Origin: Apostichopus japonicus
Lineage: Eukaryota; Echinodermata; Holothuroidea; Aspidochirotida; Stichopodidae
DNA: 64,000 nt
Reading direction: 5' to 3'
NCBI RefSeq assembly: GCF_037975245.1
Contig: NC_092573.1
Coordinates: 8,772,501-8,836,500 of the forward strand
A model generated the notes under the pieces. The model was not told the DNA's origin, did not search any database, and saw only the letters and a program-made list of their open reading frames with translations. The translations under genes and the position numbers were made by a program. Numbering within the stretch: position 1 is the stretch's first letter; every line of letters begins with the position of its first letter. This document shows, in pieces, positions 20,273-33,829 of this stretch.

Positions 20273-23200
20273 ATGAGAGCCGTCGAGATTGACTTTGGAA
20301 GCCTAGGTAATACCGTAATACTTTCTTGCAATTGCTAGATATTAATTCCTTTACCAAATGCTCTATTGACTAGCCTAGGATTAGTAATAGTATAAAGTAG
20401 GCCTCAGTTCCCTGTGCAGCTGGCTGATTACCAATCACAATTTGTGCAAATTATAGCTCAGCTCTCACTTGTCTCACTCAGTGTAAGCCTAACATTAACA
20501 AGATCTAGCCTAAGTTACAGGAATGTTAGTTTTGCCCTAGATAGGCTAAACTTCATTTTAATTACATGACCTTTGTCCCAAAAACTCTACAAAAACATAA
20601 ATAGTGATGAATGATGCTTACATAGCACCGTTTTTTGATACAAATGATACAGTAAATATGGCCTAGGCCTAAGTTAAGCCTTAGCCAACAGTAGCCTATT
20701 GCTGAAGACAGGCAAGGCTGGACAATGCTTAGCCTACATTAGTAAAATGCCTTATTGTCTAGAGCTATTGTGATTTTTTTGCCCACAATTAACTTAAAAT
20801 ACAAAGCCAATTTTCAATTCTGCCCAAAAATTTAATTTATAACAGCTAGCCTTAACCAGGGTAGGAATTAATATTTGGCTTTGGGGGATATAGAAAAGTT
20901 GAAACGCCCCCATAATGTATTTAGGAGGGTTTTTTTAAGGTTTAGGGGGGCTCTTTTCCAAAGTTCAATATATGCTGTTTACGGAAATGGTTGTAAGCAT
21001 TCAACAGGATAAAGCCAGCACAATTGCCCTATTACTAGTGTTGCAATTTACTGTATAGCAAGTTCATTAAAAGTTTGATAGCAAAAATTTGCGAGCATTT
21101 AGCAAATAATGTCAATCCACCGAATATATGACGAAAACCAATATCCCATCAACTGAAATAGAAAATACAGGTTTACTTCCGCTGGTGACTTTTCCTAAGG
21201 CATGTATGTTTTTGTGTGTGGATAAAATCACATACCTTCCAAACAACTGCCAATTTCCAGCAAATTTAAAGTTGTAAACAAAGCTATGCAGTTTTTGTTT
21301 TGTTTTTGCAAACTGATGGTTAGGCTACATTTCCCATTGACTTAGTGTGGCTGTTAGGCTAATATTTGGTTAAAGATTGCAAGTTTTAATGAATATTTTT
21401 AATTTTGATTTTCAACACAACTTGAGCGAGTAAACAGATGGATAGGTAAGATTACCATGTTGACCTACTTCACCTGTGAAGTTAGGCTATCATGTGGTCT
21501 GAGATTTGTGGGGATTTTAGGTTATTGGCACTGAAATTGCTTAGTGGAGGCCGTAACCGCAGTAACTATGCGGAGATTGTGCGTGACCCTCCGGCACTGC
21601 TTCAAATTTTATGCGGGATTGTGAGAACTGTTTGCGCGATTCGCGATGCTACTGCAATGCCTAGCTAAAACAAAAGCATGTCACAATTAATTTTACACAG
21701 ACACCTGATATAACGAGGGCGATTTTCATAAGGGCGAATCGCCCTTCGCCCTGCTTATTTCCGACCCTGGCCTTGACATTCCACTTCCATGCTGTGCACG
21801 TAGAGGTGGGCAAATGTACGCACAAAGTTAGGAGGGGCACCGCACATTATTAGAATAATCCAGTAGCATAGTGGGCTTGTTATTGAGGGTTTTAAGGATT
21901 AGATCAATGATCCTAATGAAAGATAATCCACAACAACCATCTGCAAGCATTTTTCATGTTAGACCAAATAGTATTTCATCCAAATATATTGTTCACTGCA
22001 TACATAATGTGTAGAATTGGGAGAACTTTGACCTCAAGATGTCTCTTTTCCATCACAAAATTGCCCATGTGCTAGGCCTATACAGATATTCATGATTGAC
22101 AAATTTGGCATCAGTTTGTCCAGTTTTAAATTGCATTTTTTTCTTTTAATAGATTATACAAACAGTCAAGGCTTATTCATCTTTCATTGTAAATCAAACA
22201 AATTCTTTTTAATGGTATGTACCTGTAAAGGTTCAAGGTTAAGGAGTACATATTTCTGCTTTCTTTAACAGGGTTAGCTAAGCTGGCCTACTGTTCCTGG
22301 GGTGGTACTCTGATAAATATGGAGGCACCTCAATCAAGGTTCCAAGTCAATGATGGGCCTAAGCCTGTTACTATAAACCAAGGATAGTTAGGACACAAGT
22401 GCTTATTAACATGCGGGAGGGGTACGGTTGACCAAAAATTAGGAGTCAGAGCTGTTTCACTGATGAGGTGTTTGTGGTGCAATTTCAGCAACATTTTGCT
22501 TATTTGACCTGTGGCCTCCTGACCTTTGACCCTTTAGCTAACTTATGACAACATAAAAGTTTTCTGTCTTATGTAGGCTACTTCACATATATGCTATATT
22601 GTGAAGTCAAAATTGACCCCCACACATACACAGACATTAAACATTTTTTTATTCCCCCACCCCAGTTGGTACTTGCTAGCCAATGGCATAAGGTTATCAT
22701 AAGGTACCCCATTAAGTGCGCACTAGCCCACCAGCTTACAGTTCTATACCACAAGGGATGGAAATTAGGCTACTTCTCTGTTTACAGACCATTGGTTTGT
22801 TCAAAAATAATGAGATAATGAAGTTACAACACAAAAAGTGACAAATATTTTAGCTCCTTGTGAGAGTTTGGTATTAAGGTGGTGATAACTTTATTAAACA
22901 GATCATGGAACATACTTCTTTCTAAAATTTTACAGGGCAGGTTGCGAATGAAGACCGAGAAGAGGCAATGGGTAAGATAACAAATTATACTTGTAAGAGA
23001 AAGGAAACCATTTCATTGTGTTTTGGATAAAAGCTTTGTCAATTGACAGATGGAAACAAAAGGACCCAGTAATGGCGCAATTGAAAAACTTCATGTAAGA
23101 AATTTTAGAGGCTCAGCCGTAAGTGTTTGTTTTGTGGATATACTATTTGGTGTCCTTAATAGCTAGGTATGTAAGGAAGTGCAATCACACAACTTTTCAT

Positions 23201-26200
23201 GTGGATTTTGCGATTATTCCTCCATGTTTTCCTCTGGGCACATGCATGCAATGGTAGACAACCTTCACTGAAACGTATTCCTCATGGAAAACAACCCCAG
23301 CCAAGTTGTAACCACCTAAAATATTATAAGTGTTTGGATGCACCATTGACCACCATAGAGTGGAGGACTGGTAGTCCTGGCGGAGGGGTGAGGGGTGATA
23401 GTTCGAATATCCTATCTAAGCCTTAGTTTCTTTGTATACTTCAAATTTCATAGAAGTTTCACCCAGCCAGTCAGTACTATATGGTGACTCATGTATTAAT
23501 GTTTTTAGTTAATTTCTTGCTGTGTCCAGCAGAACAGGAGGCTGATGTTCAACAGAGAAAAAAAAGAGCAAGAGGAGAATCCCCATCCATGACCAACAAG
23601 TCACCTGTATGTAAGTATGACAGTTTATTATACTGGATATGTAGGGGCACCAAGAATTATGGGAAGAGGGATAAATGGCAAGAATGATGTCGAAAAATAT
23701 AAAATGTTATTGGATTAATCTTCAGCAAATTGAGAATAAAGTGAGACTTAAATGAGGGAAGTCAATCAGCTCCTTTACATTTTGCAGGCTAGATCATTGC
23801 CTAATAAATAAAGTGATGTTATTGAAGTTTGTTATCAAGTCAGTTTAAACATAACATAACTGATTTTGTCGGAAAAAAATAGATATTAGAGGGACAGAGA
23901 AAAAAGTTATTAATCTTAACTGAGACAATTACCTGCACTGACCTATAATATACTGAAGTAGAACATGGTAGAACTAGATGTATTAATGTAATAACTGGTA
24001 AGGCTTGTATTCCTCTAGCTATGCTGTAGATTTTGAACGCTACATAAGTAATGTTCCATGTGAGAAACAGTTATCAGCTTGACATTGTATTAAAACTTTT
24101 GTATTTTGTATCTGCTTTAGCTGTTCATTACTCTCAAGACTCAAACATCTGCATTGTATCCTTTATGAAATACATTTCCTACCTCGAAACAAAGAACTAC
24201 AGAACTGTAGTAAACTTACCAGACCCTATAATAAAATACCTATGCTACATCATTGACCTACTCGATATCAAAAGAGGTATTAGTTAACAGTAACAACTGG
24301 CTGTTTGACTTTTGTCATGCAGTCTTAACAAAACTATAAATCAGCAATCAAATTGAAGAATATAGAGTGTAACTTAATAACTAATAAATATACCCCAAAT
24401 ATTTATTTCTTGTACAGAAGGACTCTCATATGCATGTGGCATACAAGTCAGAACTATGTTTTCCCTAATTCCAGTTCCTTTTCTTCTCAGGCAAATGTAA
24501 TTGCATTCCAAATGAATTATACTGGCTGTCTTAATCTCCCTGACACATGCAATGGTTAACAACCTTTACACAGTAACAGAAGGAAGATAACCCTGCAGAC
24601 TTTGTGACCCCATAATGCTTGTGTTTTGTAAATTTGGTTGGATGGATCATTCAATTGATATGAATTATCATTATGAGAGCAATTGGGCAACTAAATTTAA
24701 TAAGCTACAGTAATGTACTGTAATTTTACATGTAATTGCTAGTTGAGTCAAGGGATGGATATAATTTGGTGCCATCAGTTCTAGTTATTTCCTGGTGTCT
24801 GTTATCATTTGGTTGAATATGATAAAGTAGTTGCATGTTTTAGGAGAGATGAAAAATCTGTGACATTTGCTTCAAGATGACTATGCAGCTACTGGAATTA
24901 TCAATTAGTCTTGAAGCATAGAAATTTTAAAGGCATTGAACACTCGCCCCAAACCGCGTGCGGCCATCTGAAAAAGTTAACTTTCTGTTGCTTGTAAGTG
25001 ACCTTTTGTTCGTGTGACTACAAAATGCAGACAGTACAGTAATGGAATGCGATCCCTTGTTATCTTTAGCTGGACCTGAGATGTCCATCGCTGTATTGGT
25101 TTTTACACTGTGCTGTGGGTATTGACCGCAGCATGAACTGACTGTACACTAGTGTCTAAATACCGATGGTAGCAAGCTGTGTGTGTGTATTTTCTGGGAT
25201 CGATGGTGATGTCTAACACTTCTGTTACACCTCATTCGAAACTAGGTCAGATTACCGGCATTAGACTTTCTTTTTGAGCGAGTCTTGACACCCTTAAACT
25301 AACAACATGCTGTCATTATCTTATTTGTATTGATTTGTGTATCCTCATCAAACTCAATTGTTTTAACGGTCTTCATTTAATTTCTTGCTGTGTCCAGCAG
25401 TGCGGAGGGCTGATTTACAACAGAGAAGAAAAAGAGCAAGAGGAGAATCCCGATCCATGACCAACAAGTCACCTGTATGTAAGTATGACAGTGTGCTAAG
25501 ATCTTTATGACGGAATGTCAAAAAGTGTGTTTACAAAATGTTACAAATTCTTTAAGAGTAACACGTTTATGAAAATAAAGGGACTAGGATAATGGGAGGC
25601 TCAATTTGTCACACTTTCACTAGGGAGAGGTTTTTGTTTGCATCATGTTAACATGATTGCCTTGTAACTATCAAATTTGATTCAAGTTTTTTCATCGGCT
25701 GTTATGTCGTATTCTTCACTGAGCATGTCAATTTGGCCTGCATTCAGGCAAAAGGAATATACCAATCACTGCAGTATTGGAATGGTGAAAAAAATGCTGA
25801 TCAAATAAGAATTAATATTTACTTTCTTCACAATACAACTTGATCGCCCTTGTGCGTGGGATCAGATCCTCCTTGCATACTCACAAGGATCGGCAGGAAG
25901 CAGCTAGGGTAAACTGATTTCAGTAGACAGGACACACTTGGTTATATATGCTCCATTAGTTTACTTTTGGGCAAGAATTAATCAGTTGCAGTTAAAGGTG
26001 GCAATTGCTCTTATTGTGCTATGGAAATCTGTTTAAAACAATAATATTGTTTATGCTTTAGTTTTTTAGTTTTTATTTTGGGTAAATGCAATAATCAAAT
26101 CATGTGGAAATCTGGCAAATGAGTCAAAGCAAGGAAGGACAGCTATTTTGAAAGAAACACCATTAGATGAGCTCCTTTGGCATGCAAACAGCTGGAGTTT

Positions 26201-27605
26201 ATTTGAAAAAAAAGTAAAATCAAGAAAAGTGTACAATTCTTTGTGGGAATCAACTCAACCAAGGAAATGTTTGCAGAAGTGCTCCCATAATAAAGAAGAT
26301 GTTTTTATGCTTTGTCTACACAGACTTTAGGCCTTGCTTGTATAAATATTACTTGAGCATCATGATGCACCTTAGTAAGAAAGCAGACTAAATTTAGTTG
26401 GCTCTTTTTTCTGGATTTGAAATGACAGAGTAAAGTTTTATTTAAGGACTGGAGACACTCTTCCAGTACCTTGTTTTTAGCAATTCGTATGTGATGAAAG
26501 GAAGGTTGTTATTACTGGTGCACCTTTATATAATGAAGAAAAGGTTTAATCCTATTAACAAGTTATACAACTTCACATACCCTGACCAGAATAAGGTACA
26601 TGTGGAGGATTCCCAAGTTTCCCAATTGCCTCTACAGCTAGCTGCTGCAGCAATCATTTCCAACACCAGACAAATTGGGTATTAGATGTTTATTGTACAC
26701 ATATGTTCAGACATTATGACTGCAATAGTTTCAAATCTGCTGAATATTAATGAGCATTCGCAAGACAACACTTCCTCTGGTTGCTTTACCTAGTGTTGTA
26801 TGTCAGGCGTCAGGTACCTTCCATGGTGTATAACTGTATCATCAAACATGATTTCATATATAGTTCTTTCTAATTTTTGAAGTCATGTTCAAGCTCAATT
26901 AACATGGATTTCACTTTTTATTTTCCTCATTTGTTTCAGGTAGGAAATACATTAAATGGAGTGAAAGTGCTTCAAAGTGTGTGGTGGAAAATTTTGAATG
27001 TTACACCAAAGGACTTGCAGAAAAGAAGCTCCCAAGTAAGTATGCATGCCTAAGTTAAGGCCTGATTAATTTATATAAGACATGTTTGCTTTATCTCATG
27101 AATATTAATGAGATCAAAACACTTAATGTTAATATCTTTAAACTGGGAAATCAGGCAACTGTAAGGTGTAATTTCTTCAAACATATTCCAATTGCAAAAG
27201 TACAGCTACCAAATGTTGGAGGTTCTTCAAACTTTGTTATGTTGACATTGGCAGATATTTGGAAACCTGCTGATATGTGCTGTACAACTGATATCAAGCA
27301 TGAGGGACAAGTCTTAGCATTATTTGCAAACACAAATTTTGCTCTTGTTTCCATAGAGCTTTTTGAAAAAATCCCTATGAAACTAATCAGTGAACATCAG
27401 CAAGGAACTGTGTTTTCATTCTGGTTGTGTTCCTATCAAAAAGTACCACTGGAGTTACCTTTCATGATCCTGACCCTCATAAAATTTTATAAGTAAAAAA
27501 AATCATTTCTAATTCGTAGAGTTATTTTTTTTTTCCCAACTAGGTCGCAATGAGATTGAAGATTTTCTGGAGGAAGGAGCAATAGACCATATGTTTGATT
27601 GGTAG
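20273..27605 (+). CDS. Five-exon gene for a 102-residue basic protein, SANT-like C-terminus
   Basis: Exons are 20273-20306, 22936-22971, 23530-23610 (or its duplicate 25398-25478), 26940-27035 and 27544-27605. All junctions are phase 1 with GTAATA or GTAAG-type donors and pyrimidine-rich AG acceptors, and the frame is open from ATG to TAG. The protein starts MRAVEIDFGSLGQVANEDRE, continues with a Q/R/K-rich stretch with a KKRAR nuclear-signal-like motif, then CRKYIKWSESASKCVVENFE and LAEKKLPSRNEIEDFLEEGA, and ends HMFDW. The last 45 residues resemble the W-x-x-E...F...K-LP-x-x-x-E-I pattern of Myb/SANT-like domains next to zinc-finger proteins in marine animals. That suggests a nucleic-acid-linked role but is weak. 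An AATAAA lies near 27732. The gene sits within what may be intron 1 of the channel gene. Confidence 0.7.
20857..21769. mobile_element. Non-autonomous hAT element in intron 1
   Basis: Ends CAGGGTAGGAATTAA and, reversed, CAGGGTCGGAAATAA. Flanks GCCTTAAC (20849-20856) and GCCTTGAC (21770-21777) match at 7 of 8 positions, as expected of an aged 8-bp hAT target duplication. No transposase frame. Confidence 0.7.
21778..22935 (+). other. Remainder of intron 1
   Basis: No further repeats with clear ends and no coding region seen. Confidence 0.4.
23530..23610 (+). CDS. Exon 3a of the 102-residue protein gene
   Basis: 81 nt, phase 1 to phase 1, acceptor TGTGTCCAG and donor GTAAGTATG. Encodes AEQEADVQQRKKRARGES followed by MTNKSPV. 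A near-copy at 25398 has the same length, phase and flanks. Confidence 0.7.
24931..25293. mobile_element. TTAA-flanked MITE between the two copies of exon 3
   Basis: Starts AGGCATTGAACACTCGC and ends GCGAGTCTTGACACCC, imperfect inverted ends, with TTAA at 24927-24930 and 25294-25297. Non-coding. Similar in kind to the MITE at 16529. Confidence 0.5.
25398..25478 (+). CDS. Exon 3b, tandem duplicate of exon 3
   Basis: Same length (81 nt), splice sites and phase as exon 3a. It encodes AVRRADLQQRRKRARGES followed by MTNKSPV. Intron sequence just outside (AATTTCTTGCTGTGTCCAG before, GTAAGTATGACAGT after) is shared too. Either exon, or both together, keeps the frame. The differences fall mostly in the first third, where acidic residues of 3a become basic or neutral. 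Confidence 0.65.
25479..26939 (+). other. Intron, nothing recognised
   Basis: No clear element or coding exon. Short open frames at 26148 and 26491 lack support. Confidence 0.4.
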
Positions 27606-27730
27606 ACCGTCAGAACAACAATTTTCAACGAGCCGATAAACATAGATTTAGGCAAAGGGCGAGATCAGTAGAGATGAAGATGTTATAGATTAAGTGTGTT
27701 CTAATTTTACTGTGTTGACTGTAATGGATA

Positions 27731-28655
27731 TAATAAACACTGACAAGGGACGTAGCTAAGGCCTGATGATTAGGGGGGGGGGGGGCTACTCACATGAACA
27801 ATTTTTCAATTGTTCACTTTATTCCAACTGAGTATTTGGAATGAAGTGAACAATTAAACATTTTGCAGAAAGATGTTGAGTTGACCAGATACAATAAGTT
27901 GTCAATTAAACATTTTGCAGAACATATTTCAATTGCTCTGATGGAATGAAGTGAGCAATTGAACATTTTGCAGCAAATGTCCAATTGACAAGATACGATA
28001 AGTTGTCAATGAAACAATTTGCAGAAAAATGTCCAATTGACGAGATATGATAAGAAAATTTTTCAATTGCTCAGTTAAAGCAACTGAGCAATCCAACATT
28101 TTCCTGATTTTTGATAAGATTTTATTTTGTTATCTAAACAGTTTACTAAAAATGCCAACTTATGGGGCAAAGGTTTTCTTATGTTGATGGCACTTTTAAG
28201 CTTCTGTAGATTATCATTTGAGTGTTTTATTGTATTCCATAGAGACTATATATCCTGAACTTACTTGAAGGGTCAACCCACCCAATAGCAAAATTAGTAC
28301 ATATATAAACCGAATTGAAGCTGGCGAACCTTGTACAGTTGTTCTATTAGGCATTTGTATTTAGAGCATTCAGAATCATACGAAGTTTTGTACGGTGGAG
28401 TATAAGGATCGCGAGATACAATTTCTCAAAGTGGCAAGGAAAATGTGGTAAATATGACTGATTAATGGTCAATTTTAACCAAAATATTTAGGTCATTCAC
28501 AATCACAAGAATATATGAATAGGCCTAGGTAAATTGGAGTGCGACAGTCAGAAATTCTGATTGTCGCACTCAAATTTTCCAATGTCAATTTTACCAAGAT
28601 TGGGGGGGGGGGGTTGAGACACTCCCAAACCCCCTCTCTAGCAAGGTCCCTGCCT
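27731..28655. repeat. Hairpin-rich repeat block with hAT-like ends
   Basis: Begins CAAGGGACGTAGCTAAGG (27744) before a G-run, and ends near 28652 in CTAGCAAGGTCCCTG, an imperfect inverted match, but target duplications are not found. It contains several stem-loops: AATTGTTCACTTTATTCCAA against TTGGAATGAAGTGAACAATT (27807-27854), ATTGCTCAGTT against AACTGAGCAAT (28056-28092), and GAGTGCGACA-TCAGAA against its complement (28535-28572). A CATTTTGCAG motif recurs. Confidence 0.6.
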
Positions 28656-31600
28656 CTGCAGTGTGGGCACATATGTTTAGCTGTTCTAGTGTTATAAAAA
28701 AGTAGAGAGAAGGAAGAGAAACCTGCTAATGAAGAGCTTCTGTGTCCCAACTTGATCTCATTTTCTCTATTTTCTCATAACTTGGGTAGCTAGGCTACTG
28801 AAAGTGTTCTAATTTAAACTTTAAGTATTTACAATTGATGGGTATGTTATTTGCATTATTGAAACACAACGTAATGGTAAAAGAAAAGATACTTAGAAAG
28901 TTGTAAACAAGAATAACAAGCTGAGGGGGCTTCAAAGATTAAAGGGATAAAGTCCTTGATTATTTGGGTTTTTTTTAAGTCAAATCATGTACTATATAAG
29001 ATTATTGATTGTTGTAGCATAATAAAGGTAATCTGATCCATTGAAGGAATATTCTTTGATAGTAAGGCACTTTCCATAGAGATCAAGCATACCTCTACAT
29101 GTATGTTTTTAACTTTTTATGAGTGATATGAATATTAACCTGTTCAAGTTTATATTGAGTGGTATCAATGTTCAGCTGTTCAAGTGTGTTAAAACAAAGA
29201 CAGAAGTGAGAAGAGGCTGCAAATTAAGAGTTTGTTCCAGTTTTATGTTTACCAAATCTTGTTTAGAATTGTGTTTTCTTTCTGTTTACCTGTGTAGTAC
29301 ATAAGGACACACGGTAGACAACAAACTTCAAGCAGAGGTTTCAAAATGAAAACAAAGGATTCAATTTTTTGTAACTGAATACATATTTGTTTAAATGAGT
29401 GGTTAAACATCTTATATGTGCCATTTTAAATTAAAGTAATGTACAAGAGGTTACATCACTTAATAAACTCTCAGAGTTATGTACAGTGAGCATTACCAAT
29501 GTGTTGCTGATACTTAATATCATGAACTCATGTGTTTCAATCTGCAACAATCTTTACCTGCATTAGCGGGAAGAGAACAAGTTATAGCAACACCTGTGAC
29601 AGTGATTTGCCAAATTAGCATTGTTTGGTGTTTTCTGCCTAAATGAGCACTTTGAATGCGCAATGATAGAAGTTAATACTAAAAACAATATTTGCCTGTT
29701 TAAAAAGGGTTCTCAGTTGACAGCCAAGTTATGAGAAGGAGGTTATGGTTGGCTGTATGTTTGATAACATAGACAAACTTAAAATACTAGGTTGAACACC
29801 AATTACATTTTCATTACTATTTTTTATGCGAATGTACTTCTTTGCTCAAATAGTTTGATGCATAAATTGCTATTTTGCATACAGGGAAAATGTAAATAAA
29901 CAGTACCTTGTTTCGCAAAGGGAACCTCTTAGAAGTGAATGCAGAGGTCAACATGTTTAAAAGCTGTATGTAATGGTGCATTTTCACTGCAGCTTAATCA
30001 GTATTGACAGCCCAGTATCTGTTGCCTCATGTTCATGACATGGCTAATTTTCCTTTTTTTCATCAAGATAGGTCAAGTTTTCCTTCTATAGATCTGTTCA
30101 TGTGATTATTAAATGTTAGTTCACTGTTTAAAATATTTGAGAGATGTTGAGGTAGTTGTACCTTTCTTTTGCTGTATATTAAAAGCATTTCTGGTCACCT
30201 GTCTATTCTATTCTTTTTTTATCTCATCCTGATAAAGCATGCTAATACTTACTAAAGATCACTCACTGATCTGCTTAAAGTCAATCATTGGTATAAACCA
30301 ACACACATGCAGACAAGGATACATTGCTTGTGAGAACCTGTACACAAAGCTCTCAACAAGATGCAAGCAAGCAGGTGTAGTTCCAGCAAGTAACTCAAGA
30401 ATTATACCACAATTGACAATCGATTACGTAATCACAGAAACTTTTTTTTCAGTTCAGCAGATTTTCAAGCTTATTGTATTGTGTTTTGTTTTTCAAAAAT
30501 ACTATGTAAGTTTATTGGTCATTGAAACTTCTCACGGAGCACTCACAAAGAATTCACATAAGATATGAATACTTTGCTATACTATGACTCTTGTCAACAC
30601 TACTGCTAAAATCTATTTTACTATGTATGTTTTATTCAAGATTTCAAGGCCTTATGTTTCCTTCATTTAATAACCAGCAATGTTAACAGAAAGGGATCCA
30701 CACTTCTCTTGTGGTGTACTTTTGTATTATGTTCTCATTCCAAATGTTGACTAGTATAGTGTACTCCTGTAAACAACACAAAATGTGCATTTAACTTGTA
30801 TTTTCAAGAGTGTGTATGAGTAATTGATGACCTTTGGAATGGTTCATACTATGGAGATAGTGTCAATTGCATAGTATACTCTGCACCCAATGATCAGTTT
30901 TAATCTACATTAATTTCAAAGCTGCTGATTTTCATTTATTTTTGTTGTTCACGTGCCATAAGGTTTTTATTAAAATTAAATTAAAAATATCTTTGTGCTT
31001 GAATGTTTCCTTTCTTAGTATTTATGCTTTCTGGCTTGGATTGTGAAGTACTGTGATCATATGTATTGTGTTTCTGGTAACATTGAAATATGCTTAGGGA
31101 ACATAGGCTGTGATGGGGGAGGGAAAGGATGTATGATTGATGAATTGCTGACCAATGTCATTGAATATGCTAGACATGGATCTTCCATCTAGCCAAATGG
31201 ATTAAAGCCATATCCGTCAAGATAGTCACAAGTCTGCCCCCCACCCCCACTCACACAACCCCAACATTTTACTCCCTATGCACGCTAGTGGTTCAACAAT
31301 AGAGCCAAGAGTTTACTGAATAAAATCCGTGGCAAAAAAACCTTCACACTCATAAATACAGCCGCCCACACCCCCACCCCCCCCCCCCACCAACAAAAGA
31401 ATGCCTCTCAGTATAATGCAACTCGTACCCTAATTTAATGTCATGTGGTGACCACAGTATGCCTGAAGTATACTGGCTTTGTAAAAGACCAAGCTAATTA
31501 GGTTTTCCTCTGTGGAAAAATCTGAGCAAGCTATGTTTGAGGTTAAAGCTACATAGATAAGAGAGGTAGAAGTGTGCCATGAACACTACAGACTGCTAAG

Positions 31601-31700
31601 ACTAGAACTTCGTAAAAGACGAAAAGGAAAGCACCGTACTTATCAAAATAGCTACTCCGAGGGAATCTGACCAACTTTTGCTAATTAAACATTGACAGCA
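28656..31700. other. Gene-less stretch
   Basis: AT-rich sequence with no convincing coding exon or element. A poly-C tract is near 31375. Confidence 0.4.
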
Positions 31701-31714
31701 TTTTCTGATCAAGA

Positions 31715-32863
31715 AGAGTGTTCGACCGATAATAGGTTAGATAATCGGCATCGGGCCGATTATCAGACAATCGGTAACCGGCATCGGCAAAATCCATTGC
31801 GCTACCGATTATTTGGAACCGATTATTAAGTTCCACATCAAGGATTGTATTTTTACGCGCTTTTGATTCACCACAACTACAACGGGAGAAGTTCGATTCA
31901 GCGCTATTCATAGCCGGGGAAGGTGCGCTAATCTACCGTGAAGGGGTATCGCAAGTCCCTCACGCGAGTTTGTACTAATGCTGTTCGATATACTATCCAG
32001 TTTTAGCAGTTAACATCATACAGTATACTCGCGATAAGCTTAGAGGGACGACGTTATTATTATTTTTTCACTTCGCTTCTTGCATCTAAAGAAACCTCCT
32101 GTTATCAGGTTTAAAGATTGATATGAAAGATTATTTGTTTCGAGTAAATGTAAAACCAAATCAATATACTTTTAAACCACTTTGGCCATTTCACCGTAGG
32201 TGAAAACTGGAAAGTGAGAGTGACATTACGCTTTGTTCATTGTGAGTTCTAGGCACATTAGGCTAGTCTGGCTAGAGAACTGTTGAGCTAAATAACTGTT
32301 TAGTTTGAAAATACGCCCAAGTTTCTCCAAATGCCATAAAATTATGCAATCAAGGCGCCAAATACTCCTAAAATTCCCTAGAAATGTTTGGCGACAGTCC
32401 TCGGTAGTTCTACTGCATTACCATTTGTGATTACTAATCACTGATTAGGCAAATATTCTTACGCATATTTTTGCGAAAAACCCGAAGCAACTTTTTTCCC
32501 CTGACCTAATGTACTATACGTGCTAAAATATCACCTTTGCAGTAATTAAACTCACCGACTAAAGCATGTCTGATTTCCAGCGACAACGTCAATGGGACTT
32601 TAGTGTGGTTTTCCCACGTGTAGTAATGTCAATGGAGAAGCGCCATTGACTTACTGTGTATGATCGTTTAAACAACGTTCCATCGGAAGGTTTCCATTGC
32701 ATATGGCAAAACTTGAAGCAAACGTTCGGGATTGTGTTATCTTTTTCAATAAAATATTAAAATAAAACTGCTTATCCACTAAAGGTAATAGGCATCGGCC
32801 CGATTGTCACAGAAACTAATCGGTACTAGGTAAAGCTGATTATCATTTAATAGGTCGAACTCT
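31715..32863. mobile_element. Non-autonomous hAT-type element, ATCGGC-rich ends
   Basis: Starts AGAGTGTTCGACCGATAA and ends in the near complement (reversed: AGAGTTCGACCTATTAAA). Both sub-terminal regions repeat ATCGG-containing words. Flanks GATCAAGA (31707-31714) and AATCAAGA (32864-32871) differ at one position of eight. No transposase is encoded. Confidence 0.65.
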
Positions 32864-33427
32864 AATCAAGAAATCTTTACCATAATTTGTGTTTTTGTCA
32901 CACCGTAACATTGGAAAATAGTGTTGTTATAATCTAATAAAATGTGTATACTGACAATTGAAAGTTCTACATTAGCTGGTTATATTTTGAGCAAATTTAT
33001 TGCTTAAAATTGCCGATAATGCAGTCAACTTTTTTTATATAAGATTCTTTCCTATGACATGCAATGAATGAATGACACACACACTTAAACCGTATACCGA
33101 TCAGAGAGTTGTATAAATGCACACATTATGTGAACATATGTACTGTACCCTTAACTGTGAATAGGGGGACATATGCAAGTGTCCCTCTATCGTACTAAAA
33201 ATTGTTTGAAGTACGTAAAGAAGACACAGTTACTATCGCTTTTCTGATATATCTGTCAATGAGTTGCATAATAGATGCGATCCAAGTTCCATGCACTGCT
33301 ATCAATCCCTCCAGTCTGCGGTGAATTTATCCTTAACGACGCATTTGCATTAAGACTTATATGTGGCTTTAAATGGAAAGTCCATCCAAGGTGGGTTTTT
33401 TGACCGTGTCCTGGTACTGTACACTTT

Positions 33428-33472
33428 AGGGTTATATATATATATATATATATACTATATATAGTATATCAT
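33428..33472. repeat. TA microsatellite
   Basis: Interrupted TATATA array. Confidence 0.85.
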
Positions 33473-33829
33473 GACGCGCGTGTGTGTATGGAGGCCTTAA
33501 ACAATTGTAAAATTGTGCTATGAAACCAACTGTGGCTGGTCTTGAACTCGACCGAGTCGTCGGGGAACATGACGCATTTCGGTATTAGCCTAGGATCTAT
33601 ATGCGAACTGCATTAGACATATGTTCTTCGATGCAACACTGTCATCCAGAGAAAAAATGTTATACAACGCGAACTGAATGCTAATTGTTACCCCACTCCT
33701 AGTACCGTAACTCATACAATGAATCTAAAAATAAATTATGCATGCGAAAAACGCGGGCCCCACAACCCTACGCACACCCCTCTAATCGCTTCCCGATGAG
33801 TTACAAAACCAGACCCATCGTATACAAAA

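Noticed and set aside
23049-23119. Possible extra exon (METKGPSNGAIEKL) with a GTAAGT-type donor
   Set aside because: Its frame is phase 0, while the exons on both sides join in phase 1; in phase 1 it has a stop.
27744-28652. A complete hAT element
   Set aside because: The ends are only loosely inverted and the 8-bp flanks do not match, so it is listed only as a hairpin-rich repeat.
30239-30568. 109-residue frame
   Set aside because: No recognisable domain, no splice context, and no paralogue in the window. Too weak to call.
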